Source of the DNA: Phycisphaeraceae bacterium
GTDB taxonomy: Bacteria > Planctomycetota > Phycisphaerae > Phycisphaerales > Phycisphaeraceae
Assembly: GCA_029260695.1 (NCBI GenBank)
Contig: JAJDCT010000305.1
Span: 1-6,278 of the forward strand
Length of the DNA: 6,278 nt
Reading direction: 5' to 3'
The position numbers and the translations under genes are program-made. Numbering within the stretch: the first letter of the stretch is position 1; every line of letters starts with the position of its first letter. Below the pieces are notes generated by a model. It made no database searches. It was not told where the DNA came from and was given only the letters and a program-made list of their open reading frames with translations. This document shows, piece after piece, positions 1 through 5,982 of this stretch.

Positions 1-797
1 CCCTCCGACGCCAGGTTCCCCCAACTCGGTATCGGGGCCTGCACGCCGATTCCCAGAAAACTCAGGAACGACTCCTGCAAAATCGCCTGCGGCACCGTCA
101 GCGTCGCGTACACCACGATCGGCCCGATCAGATTCGGCAACAAGTGCACACACAACGTACGTACATGACCGGTCCCCACCGCACGGGCCGCCTCCATGAA
201 CGGCTGACTCCGCAGGCTCAAAACCTGTCCACGGATCACCCGCGCCATCGTCAGCCAACTCACCCCACCGATCGCCACCAAAAGCGTGACGATCCCCGAC
301 AACCCCGACGCCGAAGATTCATTGAACCCCAGCCGCTCAAACCCCTCATTCACAATCGGCCTCAGCGCCAGGTTCATCAGCACCACCAGGAGGATGTACG
401 GCAACCCATACAACACATCCACCACCCGCATCATCGCCGAATCTACACGCCCGCCGATATACCCCGCCGTCGCGCCCCAGCTCACGCCAATAAACACCGA
501 GATCAATGCCGCGCACCCCCCGATCCCCAGGCTGATCGCCCCGCCCAGCAGGCTACGCCACATCACCGACTGACCAAACAGGTCCGTACCCATCGGCTCA
601 GACCAACTCGGCCCAAGCAACGCCATCCCCTCGGTTATCCGGTGTTCGTTGTAATGCTCAAGCGACCACGGCAGCGTCACGAAACATGGCACCGCGATCA
701 GCAACAGCATTGCCGACCCGACCCAGCCGGCGGACAGACGTGGTATCCACGGCCGAACATTCAAGCGTGGTTGTTGTATCGCCGCCGCGTCTGACAT
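1..797 (-). CDS. ABC transporter permease, OppC/DppC family (3' end cut by window edge)
   Basis: Inner-membrane permease of a binding-protein-dependent importer for peptides, or possibly another solute such as nickel. It would work with a second permease, two ATPases and a solute-binding protein, none of which is in the window. Reading from the ATG at 797 gives 265 codons without a stop. A cytoplasmic N-terminus leads into a membrane segment at about residues 24-44. The OppC signature with GTDLFG follows at 70-75 and SLGIG at 89-93. Further hydrophobic segments lie at about 84-113, 126-146, 167-187 and 223-252. The EAA loop, which docks onto the ATPase, is at 202-222 (EAARAVG...LLPN). The open end reads PSWGNLASE, typical of the last part of the family, so only a few dozen residues should be missing. 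No clear Shine-Dalgarno precedes the ATG. The gene just upstream is ArsC-like, not the usual OppB partner. Family call is firm; the substrate is unknown. Confidence 0.93.
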   Translation of the reverse strand, partial: MSDAAAIQQPRLNVRPWIPRLSAGWVGSAMLLLIAVPCFVTLPWSLEHYNEHRITEGMALLGPSWSEPMGTDLFGQSVMWRSLLGGAISLGIGGCAALISVFIGVSWGATAGYIGGRVDSAMMRVVDVLYGLPYILLVVLMNLALRPIVNEGFERLGFNESSASGLSGIVTLLVAIGGVSWLTMARVIRGQVLSLRSQPFMEAARAVGTGHVRTLCVHLLPNLIGPIVVYATLTVPQAILQESFLSFLGIGVQAPIPSWGNLASE

Positions 798-862
798 AAG
801 CGGGAGTATACCCCATGTAATATATATGGATACACCCTCTGCCCACGCCCCCCGCCGGCGCT

Positions 863-1222
863 TCATCCCCCGCCCCAGACCGCCTCAAAAGTCTCTATCC
901 GAAATGCGACCGTGTGACGTGTCCCGTCGGTCACGATCGGCCGTTTGCAAAGCTTCCCATGTTCACTGAGCAGCCCGACCGCCTCGCCCTCGCTCATCGA
1001 CGCCAGCTTGTCCTTGATCTTCATCCGGCGATACACCTGCCCCGAGGTGTTAAATAGCTGCTTCAACTCATAATCCCCGGCCCGCAGGATCTTCTTCAAC
1101 AACGCCTTGCTCGGCGGCCGCTCGACGATCGCGATAGACCGGTATTTCACCCCCCGAGTATCCAACCACTTCTTGGCCTTACGGCAGGTATCGCAGTTGT
1201 CGTAGCCATAGAAGTCAATCAT
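863..1222 (-). CDS. ArsC/Spx-family thioredoxin-fold protein (arsenate reductase-like)
   Basis: A 119-residue cytoplasmic protein of the ArsC/Spx/YffB family. The N-terminal strand runs straight into the redox motif C10-D-T-C13, followed by the helix RKAKKWL. The family features LFNTSGQVYR (57-65) and KRPIV (93-97, with the conserved Arg94) are present. The C10/C13 positions and the overall length match Spx/MgsR and YffB-like proteins. Members act as glutathione- or thioredoxin-linked reductases or, in Firmicutes, as RNA-polymerase-binding stress regulators; sequence alone does not settle which. I chose the ATG at 1222 rather than the ATG at 1255, because it begins directly at the fold and has a GAGG box six bases upstream (1229-1232). 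It lies 65 bases before the permease gene on the same strand, so co-transcription is possible. There is no arsenic-resistance context nearby, so arsenate reduction should not be assumed. Confidence 0.88.
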   Translation of the reverse strand: MIDFYGYDNCDTCRKAKKWLDTRGVKYRSIAIVERPPSKALLKKILRAGDYELKQLFNTSGQVYRRMKIKDKLASMSEGEAVGLLSEHGKLCKRPIVTDGTRHTVAFRIETFEAVWGGG

Positions 1223-1286
1223 CACATGCCTCACGTATCCAGAAGCCTCAATCATTCACAATACTTGAAACCCAAACAAAGAGAAT

Positions 1287-1384
1287 GGAACAGTGATAAA
1301 CGCTGATGAACGCAGATAAAACCAGACACATGGCAATAGCATCGTTGCTTCTTATCACCGTTCATCAGCGTTCATCCCTGTCCC
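1287..1384. repeat. Intergenic inverted repeat with 33-base arms
   Basis: Arm 1 (1287-1319) and arm 2 (1352-1384) are reverse complements at 28 of 33 positions, around a 32-base spacer. The shared core is GAT-A/G-AACGCTGATGAACG. The sequence after arm 2 (1391-1419, with CCTCCGTGTCTCTATGG) resembles the stereotyped intergenic strings I recall from planctomycete, verrucomicrobial and related genomes. It fills the gap between the hydrolase and ArsC-like genes and could fold into a long hairpin in RNA or single-stranded DNA. It lacks a T-run, so it is not a classical terminator. Its likely nature is a dispersed, REP-like element; copy number in the genome cannot be seen here. Confidence 0.75.
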
Positions 1385-1421
1385 TCTAATTCCGTTTCCT
1401 CCGTGTCTCTATGGTTAAACC

Positions 1422-2348
1422 TTACCCCTCAAGCGCTTCGCGGATCGCCTGCACCGAAGACCTGCGTGTGAAATAACCCAGGTGTGATTGCAATAACGCA
1501 GCACCGCGCACCGCGTCTCGGTAGCACCGCACCGGCCGATCGATCGGCGGGCTGCCATCGTGCAGGCGGAACATCTCGCTGACACCAAACGCCAGCACGT
1601 CGTACTCGTCCCAGATATTGGTCCACCGATGCAGGTTCGGCCCAAGCGTTACCGGCTCGCCCTCAAACGCCGGCACACTCCCCGATCGCGGGTCCAGCAG
1701 GTGGAAAAACGCCGGCTGACTCCCCAGCGTGATGAGTCGGTCGATGTGTAACGGGTCCCGCTCGGCGGTCGCCATATCAAAGCTGATCACACCCCCGAGG
1801 CTGTGCGCGATCACGGTCAACGGCTTCGATGCCGTGCCGTACTCCGCACCCAATTCCTTGTCGATTACTTCCCGGACCCTCCCGTGGACCACCGCACGCC
1901 GGCCGTGGCTCTGATACGTCATCACATCCGCGAGGAAAGGCAGCACCGCCGAAGTCAGCGCACCACGCATGTCCTGAAACTTATCGTTGACATACCCGCG
2001 CACCCGGCCCTTCAGGTCGGCACGCAGCTGACCGGCCTGCTCACCTATCCTTGCAGCCGACGCATCGTGGCCTCGCTTGCGCGAGACCCAGGACATCGTC
2101 CGCCCCAGCCCCGACGCCACCGATGCCGCAAGCGAGTCCGCCATCATGCTACGCATCCCACCGGAACGATCGGGATAACGCGCGATCACCTTATCCAGAT
2201 GCGCTCCCTCTGCGCCCAGGTCGCCCCAGAACACCGGGACCAGTTCATAGCCATCACCCAACGATCCACCCAGCCCATCGACGCTCCTGAGGAACTTCGC
2301 GGGGTTACGGATCGCGATCCCATGTATCACCAGCACCGGTTCAGGCAT
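1422..2348 (-). CDS. Alpha/beta-hydrolase-fold protein, putative serine hydrolase
   Basis: A 308-residue protein with no signal peptide or membrane segment, so probably cytoplasmic. It opens with a short strand and the oxyanion-type HG motif (VLVIHG, 5-10). The nucleophile elbow is VIAHSLGG at 179-186, with Ser183 as the likely catalytic serine. Candidate partners are Asp250 in WDEYDVLAF and His289 in SHLGYF, in the right order and spacing for a Ser-Asp-His triad. Between the HG motif and the elbow is a basic and hydrophobic insert (about 60-165) that could form a lid. These features fit an esterase- or lipase-like enzyme; the substrate cannot be deduced. The gene is monocistronic-looking: divergent from the tRNA gene, and separated from the next minus-strand gene by 200 bases carrying an inverted repeat. 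The ATG at 2348 has no clear Shine-Dalgarno, but no better start lies upstream. Confidence 0.85.
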   Translation of the reverse strand: MPEPVLVIHGIAIRNPAKFLRSVDGLGGSLGDGYELVPVFWGDLGAEGAHLDKVIARYPDRSGGMRSMMADSLAASVASGLGRTMSWVSRKRGHDASAARIGEQAGQLRADLKGRVRGYVNDKFQDMRGALTSAVLPFLADVMTYQSHGRRAVVHGRVREVIDKELGAEYGTASKPLTVIAHSLGGVISFDMATAERDPLHIDRLITLGSQPAFFHLLDPRSGSVPAFEGEPVTLGPNLHRWTNIWDEYDVLAFGVSEMFRLHDGSPPIDRPVRCYRDAVRGAALLQSHLGYFTRRSSVQAIREALEG

Positions 2349-2406
2349 ACAGGCATTCTAATACGCAACACACACCGGGGCCCCCCTCTGAATCCTCCAC
2401 CCCCAG

Positions 2407-2423
2407 CCCCGGCTCAGCCGGGG
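2407..2423. other. GC hairpin in the hydrolase/tRNA divergent spacer
   Basis: CCCCGGC (2407-2413) and GCCGGGG (2417-2423) form a perfect 7-bp stem around a TCA loop. It lies between divergently transcribed genes, so there is no obvious transcript for it to terminate, and no T-run follows on either strand. It may be a small palindromic repeat or the 5' leader structure of the hydrolase mRNA. The remaining spacer (about 2424-2500) is C-rich with no further feature I can support. Confidence 0.4.
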
Positions 2424-2507
2424 GAGACCCACGTCCGCTGGACACGGTGAAGATCATCCCCCCCTTTCCTCCCCCCGATACCCCTGGCCCCACACCCAAC
2501 CCCCCGT

Positions 2508-2536
2508 TTGAATACCTTCCGGGGGTGGACTATCCT
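2508..2536 (+). promoter_or_regulatory. Putative sigma-70-type promoter for tRNA-Arg
   Basis: TTGAAT (2508-2513) and TATCCT (2531-2536) are separated by exactly 17 bases, each matching its consensus hexamer at four of six positions. Transcription would start near 2543, leaving a leader of about six bases before the mature tRNA 5' end at 2549. Position and spacing are convincing; the hexamers alone are moderate. Confidence 0.6.
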
Positions 2537-2548
2537 TTCCGGGCTACA

Positions 2549-2622
2549 GCACCAGTAGCTCAATTGGATAGAGCAGCGGTCTACGGAACCGCAGGTTAAA
2601 GGTTCGAGTCCTTTCTGGTGCA
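2549..2622 (+). tRNA. tRNA-Arg (anticodon ACG)
   Basis: A complete cloverleaf is visible. The acceptor stem is GCACCAG (2549-2555) with CTGGTGC (2615-2621) and discriminator A at 2622. The D arm is GCTC/GAGC. The anticodon stem is GCGGT (2576-2580) with ACCGC (2588-2592), around the loop CTACGGA, which places ACG at positions 34-36. The variable loop is AGGTT. The T arm is AAAGG/CCTTT with loop TTCGAGT. The A34 is normally converted to inosine to read CGU, CGC and CGA arginine codons. The 3' CCA is not encoded, so it must be added by a nucleotidyltransferase. The gene is intact, with no duplicated 3' end in the window that would mark an integration site. Confidence 0.97.
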
Positions 2623-2629
2623 TTGCCGC

Positions 2630-2677
2630 CCCCCGGATACCCCGGACGCCCCCGGATACCCCGGAAACCCCCGGATC
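2630..2677. repeat. 19-base tandem repeat, about 2.5 copies
   Basis: The unit begins CCCCCGGATACCCCGGA and is followed by CG in the first copy (2630-2648) and AA in the second (2649-2667). A third partial copy ends at 2677. It lies directly between the tRNA 3' end and tatA. The CCGG elements could pair with one another, but I see no clear terminator. It may be a slippage product or a remnant of a local repeat family. Confidence 0.65.
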
Positions 2678-2720
2678 CATCCGGGCAACGCGTTGACGCA
2701 CCTGGCCGGAGCCTGAACAC

Positions 2721-3011
2721 ATGTCCCTTATCTGCGACACAACGACACTGGGCCTGTTTTTCCAAGGATTTGGGATGTGGGAGGCCATCATCCTGGCCCT
2801 CGTTGGCGTCCTGATCTTCGGCAAACGCCTCCCAGAGGTCGGCAAGAGCATCGGCAAGGGCATCGTCGAGTTCAAAAAAGGACTCTCCGGCATCGAAGAC
2901 GACCTCGACACCGCCGGCAAACAGCCCCCAAAGATCGAGCAGCACACCTCCAACACCGTCGATACCACCGACACCCCCGAAAAATCCGAGTCCAGCAACC
3001 AAAGCCCCTGA
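2721..3011 (+). CDS. tatA: TatA/TatE-type twin-arginine translocase subunit
   Basis: A 96-residue protein of the Tat system, which exports folded proteins carrying twin-arginine signal peptides. TatA oligomers form the size-variable conduit recruited by TatC. A short N-terminal part leads to the FQGFGMWE motif (14-21). The single membrane helix follows (about 22-32), then the FG hinge (33-34) and the amphipathic helix KRLPEVGKSIGKGIVEFKKG (35-54). The tail from about 58 is acidic, Ser/Thr-rich and presumably disordered, as usual in TatA. The start at 2721 is supported by GGAG at 2708-2711, nine bases upstream. An internal ATG at 2775 would remove the conserved residues before the helix. TatB would be longer and TatC is absent here, so this is an isolated tatA, common where tat genes are scattered. 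It ends before a strong hairpin at 3045-3065. Confidence 0.93.
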   Translation: MSLICDTTTLGLFFQGFGMWEAIILALVGVLIFGKRLPEVGKSIGKGIVEFKKGLSGIEDDLDTAGKQPPKIEQHTSNTVDTTDTPEKSESSNQSP

Positions 3012-3044
3012 CCGGCCACGCACAACCCAATCACCCCCCACAAG

Positions 3045-3065
3045 CCCACGGCCTCCGGCCGTGGG
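3045..3065 (+). terminator. Hairpin downstream of tatA, probable transcription end
   Basis: CCCACGGCC (3045-3053) and GGCCGTGGG (3057-3065) form a perfect 9-bp stem with a TCC loop, 33 bases after the tatA stop. No T-run follows, so it is not a canonical intrinsic terminator. It may still stop transcription or protect the 3' end of the mRNA. Confidence 0.5.
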
Positions 3066-3450
3066 ACCGCCACAACGTAAAATATCACACCCATACCCGC
3101 ACGATCTAAACCGTGCGGCAGCAGCGCAAATACGGACGTGAATGGTTATTATGTATAACTCTGTTGAACGGACACGACTCAACCGCCATAACATGAGTAC
3201 GGGGCTGGCGAGTCGCAAGATGAACCGCGGTCTCCTTTTAATTCTGTTGGCCTGAATGCTACCGGTTTGACGAAGAGCCCGGCGTTGTTGTTGGGCGAAG
3301 ACCACATGGGAAATATCGGCTTAAGCGTAAAGTCCCAACGCTATGTGATTAGCCGCAAGAGGCGGCCAAAGTACTCTTGCGTTATCTATTGCTGCTAACG
3401 CATTCCCACCCTAGTATTATCTTGTTCCGGCAAATACCTTGATTGAAGCG
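3066..3450. other. Structured non-coding stretch of shifted composition before the HEAT gene
   Basis: I see no convincing gene in these bases. Base composition shifts here from very C-rich to mixed and more AT-rich. Several small stems are visible. CCGCACG (3097-3103) pairs with CGTGCGG (3112-3118). CGACTC and GAGTCG elements lie about 30 bases apart at about 3175-3215. GCCGC (3352-3356) pairs with GCGGC (3362-3366). GCGTTA (3379-3384) pairs with TAACGC (3396-3401). The last pairs give the stretch 3337-3401 an imperfectly palindromic look that recalls integron attC sites, but consensus boxes are missing. It may be the left edge of an insertion, a dispersed repeat, or the leader of the HEAT gene. 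No -35/-10 pair stands out. Confidence 0.45.
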
Positions 3451-4944
3451 ATGCCCATGGATAAAGTGCCGCTTGAGCAAATTCTCGCCGAATTAGAGTC
3501 CGACAATGGCGAGAAGCGATGCTGCGCCACATTCAAGCTGCGTCCGCACGGCCCAGATGCCGTTGTCGCGCTCCCAGCACTTTTCAAACTACTTTTAGAC
3601 ACTGAAATTGAAAGTCCTCGTTCGATCCGCAGAAACGCCATAATATGCTTGGGGAACTTGGCAATCCCTTTCTTGCTAGAGCAAGTAAAGAGCCCAAACC
3701 CAGCATTTCGACTAGAAGCCTTATGTCTGATCGAAGACGTCGGATTTCGCAGGGCCAGCACTTCCATTTCATCGAATAAACTACGTGATGGCAGCCGTGA
3801 CGAATTTCTAGATTGGGGGTGCGATCCCCAGATAATCTTTGACATATTCAAAGCTGCATTGAACGACGACGCGATCGTTATCAGGCACTTGGCGGCGGGC
3901 GCACTGGAAGATTTTAGTGTGCACCGGGAAGAAACATTGCCGGTGTTCATCGAGACGCTTAGTGAGGGCACATGGTGCCAGAGGAACTGGGCAGCGGTGC
4001 ACCTCGGGCGAATCGGGCGCCCGGCGATCGGTACGGTTGAAGCCTTGAAGGCAGCGAGCCATACCGACAATCACTACTCTGCATACATTGCAAGAAACGC
4101 ACTCGCCAGGATCGAGGGCCACGAATCAATCGACTACCCCGAGGAAGCTCCAGCAAAGGTCGGTCTCCCGGATCAGCAGACTACTGAGTTGGTAGAGACG
4201 AACGATGTTGATATAGAACCACTCGATCAGGTGTTAACCGAACTTGAATCCGACGACTGGATTACACGTAGTCGTGCCACAAGAAAGCTGAATGGTCACG
4301 TTCCAGATGCGGTCATCGCGATTCCGACCCTATTTAAGCTTATATTTTCAGATGGCCCCGCTGTCGCAAGTGGTATTCGTGTTGTTATACGCCGTCTTGG
4401 CAATGCAGCGATCCCGTATTTGCTCGAAGCGGCCGTAAGTTCGGATCCAGAGTATCGAGAAGAGGCATTACTATTAATTCGGTGTTTCCATGTTAATCAT
4501 CGATTCTCTGATCCGATTCTCAGTGAGCGTAACCCCGATCTCCCTGACTGGGGGTGCGAACCGCAGATTGTGTTGGACCTGTTTAAAGGCGCGTTGGATG
4601 ACGAAGTATTTGAAGTCAGATTTAGAGCGGCATTGTCGTATGACGCCTGTGGGCTCAATATTGAGGACACCATTCCAATCTTCATTGAAGCATGTCACAT
4701 AGGCAATAGGTGGTATCAATATTATGCGGCACTACGGCTTGGACGGATCGGCCCGGCCGCATCCGGGGCGATCCCTGCCCTGAAAGAAGCAACCAATTCT
4801 AACTGGAATGACGCCGCTCACGCCGCGACAAGAGCGATCGCCCGGATCGAAGGCCGCCCTATTCCGGACTTCCCCAGAACACCTGCCCCCCAAAGTTTCT
4901 ATTCAATGATCAAGACATTTTTTAAGGAACACTTGTTGAAATAG
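3451..4944 (+). CDS. HEAT-repeat protein with two homologous halves
   Basis: A 497-residue, probably cytoplasmic protein built of HEAT-like helical pairs, a fold that serves as a protein-binding scaffold. No catalytic motif, signal peptide or membrane helix is visible. It is an internal duplication. PLEQILAELESD (7-18) matches PLDQVLTELESD (257-268), DWGCDPQIIFDIFKAAL (121-137) matches DWGCEPQIVLDLFKGAL (366-382), and LGRIG/ARIEG (185-223) match again at 430-468. The offset is 245-250 residues. A linker of about 25 mainly acidic and polar residues joins the halves, and an amphipathic tail (SFYSMIKTFFKEHLL) ends the protein. Possible starts are TTG 3439, ATG 3451 and ATG 3457. GAAG at 3445-3448 fits 3457 best by spacing, and the choice changes only a few residues. 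Stops are tandem (TAGTAG). AT-rich codons contrast with the neighbours and suggest acquisition. The partner is unknown. Confidence 0.85.
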   Translation: MPMDKVPLEQILAELESDNGEKRCCATFKLRPHGPDAVVALPALFKLLLDTEIESPRSIRRNAIICLGNLAIPFLLEQVKSPNPAFRLEALCLIEDVGFRRASTSISSNKLRDGSRDEFLDWGCDPQIIFDIFKAALNDDAIVIRHLAAGALEDFSVHREETLPVFIETLSEGTWCQRNWAAVHLGRIGRPAIGTVEALKAASHTDNHYSAYIARNALARIEGHESIDYPEEAPAKVGLPDQQTTELVETNDVDIEPLDQVLTELESDDWITRSRATRKLNGHVPDAVIAIPTLFKLIFSDGPAVASGIRVVIRRLGNAAIPYLLEAAVSSDPEYREEALLLIRCFHVNHRFSDPILSERNPDLPDWGCEPQIVLDLFKGALDDEVFEVRFRAALSYDACGLNIEDTIPIFIEACHIGNRWYQYYAALRLGRIGPAASGAIPALKEATNSNWNDAAHAATRAIARIEGRPIPDFPRTPAPQSFYSMIKTFFKEHLLK

Positions 4945-5024
4945 TAGTTGCTGCCGGATGAACCGGTATAGATATCGATTGCCTATTACCCTCGACAGAA
5001 ATTCACCGCTATAAACGCCGCCTT

Positions 5025-5639
5025 TTAGCCCAGCGATATGACCTGCTCGCCCTGGGGCCGCAACTCACCGTCTGGACCGACATATCGGTACAGCGTGGAT
5101 CTCGTGACGCCCAACTCGTCGCACAGATCCGAGACTACGGTTTCAGGCTTACCGATGGCTGCCTGTGCCCTTCTCACCTTCGACTTGCTCAAGGCGTGCT
5201 TACGCCCCCCTACCCGACCCCTGGACCTGGCGGATGCTAGTCCAGCCGTGGTTCGCTCGCGGATCAGCTCACGCTCGAACTCGGCCAAGCTGGCGAAGAT
5301 TCCGAAGACCAGCTTGCCGGCCGCCGTCGTCGTGTCGATCTCGGCGCCCTGCCCCGTGATGACCTTGAAGCCGACGCCCCGGTCGGCCAGGTCGTGCACG
5401 GTGTTGACCAGGTGGCGAAGCGATCGGCCGAGCCGATCGAGCTTCCAGACGACAAGCACGTCGCCCTTACGCAGGGATCGCAGGCAGGCAGCAAGGCCGG
5501 CACGGTCATCGGCCTTACCCGATGCCGTGTCCTGGTAGACGTGCTTGGAGCTGACGCCGGCTTTCTTCAAGGCGTCGTGTTGAAGGTCGAGCACTTGCGA
5601 GCCGTCGGCCTTCGATATGCGTGCGTATCCGATGAGCAT
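5025..5639 (-). CDS. Small serine recombinase (resolvase/DNA invertase family)
   Basis: A 204-residue site-specific recombinase that cuts and rejoins DNA through a phosphoserine intermediate. The N-terminal catalytic domain begins GYARISK, with Arg7 and the nucleophile Ser9. The signature KLDRLGRS supplies Asp68, Arg69 and Arg72. The ITGQGAEIDTTTAAGKLVFGIFASLAEFERELIRERT stretch, interrupted here only for length at about 95-130, is the activation segment and long dimer helix E. A basic linker (about 136-150) leads to a C-terminal helix-turn-helix at about 169-188 (VSDLCDELGVTRSTLYRYVG). Length and order match Tn3-type resolvases and Hin/Gin invertases, and all catalytic residues are present, so it should be active. 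The start at 5639 has a strong AAGGAGG site. It is strongly GC-rich, converges on the HEAT gene, and has no transposase beside it. A palindromic cluster directly upstream is the probable target or operator. Confidence 0.95.
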   Translation of the reverse strand: MLIGYARISKADGSQVLDLQHDALKKAGVSSKHVYQDTASGKADDRAGLAACLRSLRKGDVLVVWKLDRLGRSLRHLVNTVHDLADRGVGFKVITGQGAEIDTTTAAGKLVFGIFASLAEFERELIRERTTAGLASARSRGRVGGRKHALSKSKVRRAQAAIGKPETVVSDLCDELGVTRSTLYRYVGPDGELRPQGEQVISLG

Positions 5640-5643
5640 GTGC

Positions 5644-5650
5644 CCTCCTT
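5644..5650 (-). promoter_or_regulatory. Ribosome binding site of the recombinase gene
   Basis: On the minus strand AAGGAGG lies four bases before the ATG at 5639. It is the strongest Shine-Dalgarno in the window and fixes this start. A stop codon in the same frame follows immediately upstream (5658-5660). Confidence 0.85.
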
Positions 5651-5654
5651 GGCT

Positions 5655-5680
5655 GTTTCACAAACGACCGTTTACGAAAC
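5655..5680. promoter_or_regulatory. 26-base dyad, candidate recombinase crossover or binding site
   Basis: Half-site GTTTCACAAACG (5655-5666), core AC (5667-5668), half-site CGTTTACGAAAC (5669-5680). The halves are reverse complements at 10 of 12 positions. The 12+2+12 geometry, with AAAC next to the core on one side and GTTT on the other, is that of Hin/Gin-type sites (hix: AAAACC, AA, GGTTTT around the core). It ends five bases before the recombinase Shine-Dalgarno, where res sites and autoregulatory operators of this family usually sit. Binding by this recombinase is inference. Confidence 0.6.
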
Positions 5681-5730
5681 GCACCAGCCGCACCCCCTGG
5701 ACGGCCGGAATCGTGTCGCATAACCCGTAT

Positions 5731-5753
5731 CTTAAACTGCGTTTCGCAAACGC
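5731..5753. promoter_or_regulatory. Second candidate recombinase-binding site
   Basis: CTTAAAC-TG-CGTTTCG (5731-5746) repeats the AAAC/GTTT layout of the 26-base dyad with one base less in the core. It overlaps a perfect small palindrome, GCGTTT-CGC-AAACGC (5739-5753). Its 12-base stretch GTTTCGCAAACG (5741-5752) differs from the first half-site of the dyad at only one position. The centres of the two sites are about 71 bases apart, close to seven helical turns, as for accessory sites of a res region. Confidence 0.5.
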
Positions 5754-5879
5754 TCGATGAAAAACATGCCATAACGGCCGGCCCTTGCTGCACCGGGGGC
5801 CCAAGCCGTGGCAACTCTCCAGGGCTACCGCTTTCCCCCTGCCCTCGACCGGGTTCGTGCGCGCAAACCTGTCGTTTCA

Positions 5880-5905
5880 CCCCTATATGGGGGGGGCGTT
5901 TTTTT
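5880..5905 (+). terminator. Weak terminator-like hairpin with T7 run
   Basis: CCCC (5880-5883) can pair with four of the eight Gs at 5889-5896 around a TATAT loop. It is followed by CG and seven Ts (5899-5905). The stem is only about four pairs, and no plus-strand gene ends here, so function is doubtful. The G8 run lets the stem slip among registers. Confidence 0.35.
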
Positions 5906-5982
5906 GACCGCGATCAGCCGCTGGGAGCCCGAACCGGCCAGGGCTGGTCCGGGCGGACAACAAGACCACGCATGGAACTGAA

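Noticed and set aside
144..794. Plus-strand 216-codon frame over the permease
   Set aside because: It is rich in His, Arg, Pro and Gln with no domain, and lies opposite an unmistakable OppC-type permease.
1803..2450. Plus-strand 215-codon frame over the hydrolase
   Set aside because: Low-complexity His/Pro/Arg composition, and it is the shadow of a gene with a complete Ser-Asp-His arrangement.
2549..2622. tRNA-Arg as the attachment site of an integrated element
   Set aside because: No copy of the tRNA 3' end is found elsewhere in the window, and the only recombinase is a small resolvase/invertase type, not a tRNA-targeting tyrosine integrase.
2630..2677. CRISPR array
   Set aside because: The 19-base units are contiguous with no unique spacers, and there are no cas genes.
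2414..3305. Two long minus-strand reading frames across the tRNA and tatA
   Set aside because: They run antisense through the tRNA-Arg (giving the familiar spurious RTRTFNLRFRRPLL-type peptide) and through tatA. They have no domains, and GC-rich DNA easily keeps such frames open.
3333..3401. Integron attC site before the HEAT gene
   Set aside because: AAC/GTTA arms and an inner stem are present, but the boxes TCCCAAC and GTTATCT do not fit RYYYAAC/GTTRRRY and do not pair fully. No second site follows the gene and no integrase is in the window.
5515..5880. Minus-strand 121-codon frame upstream of and overlapping the recombinase
   Set aside because: It crosses the strong ribosome binding site and the palindromic sites of the recombinase, has no ribosome binding site of its own that I can see, and shows no domain.
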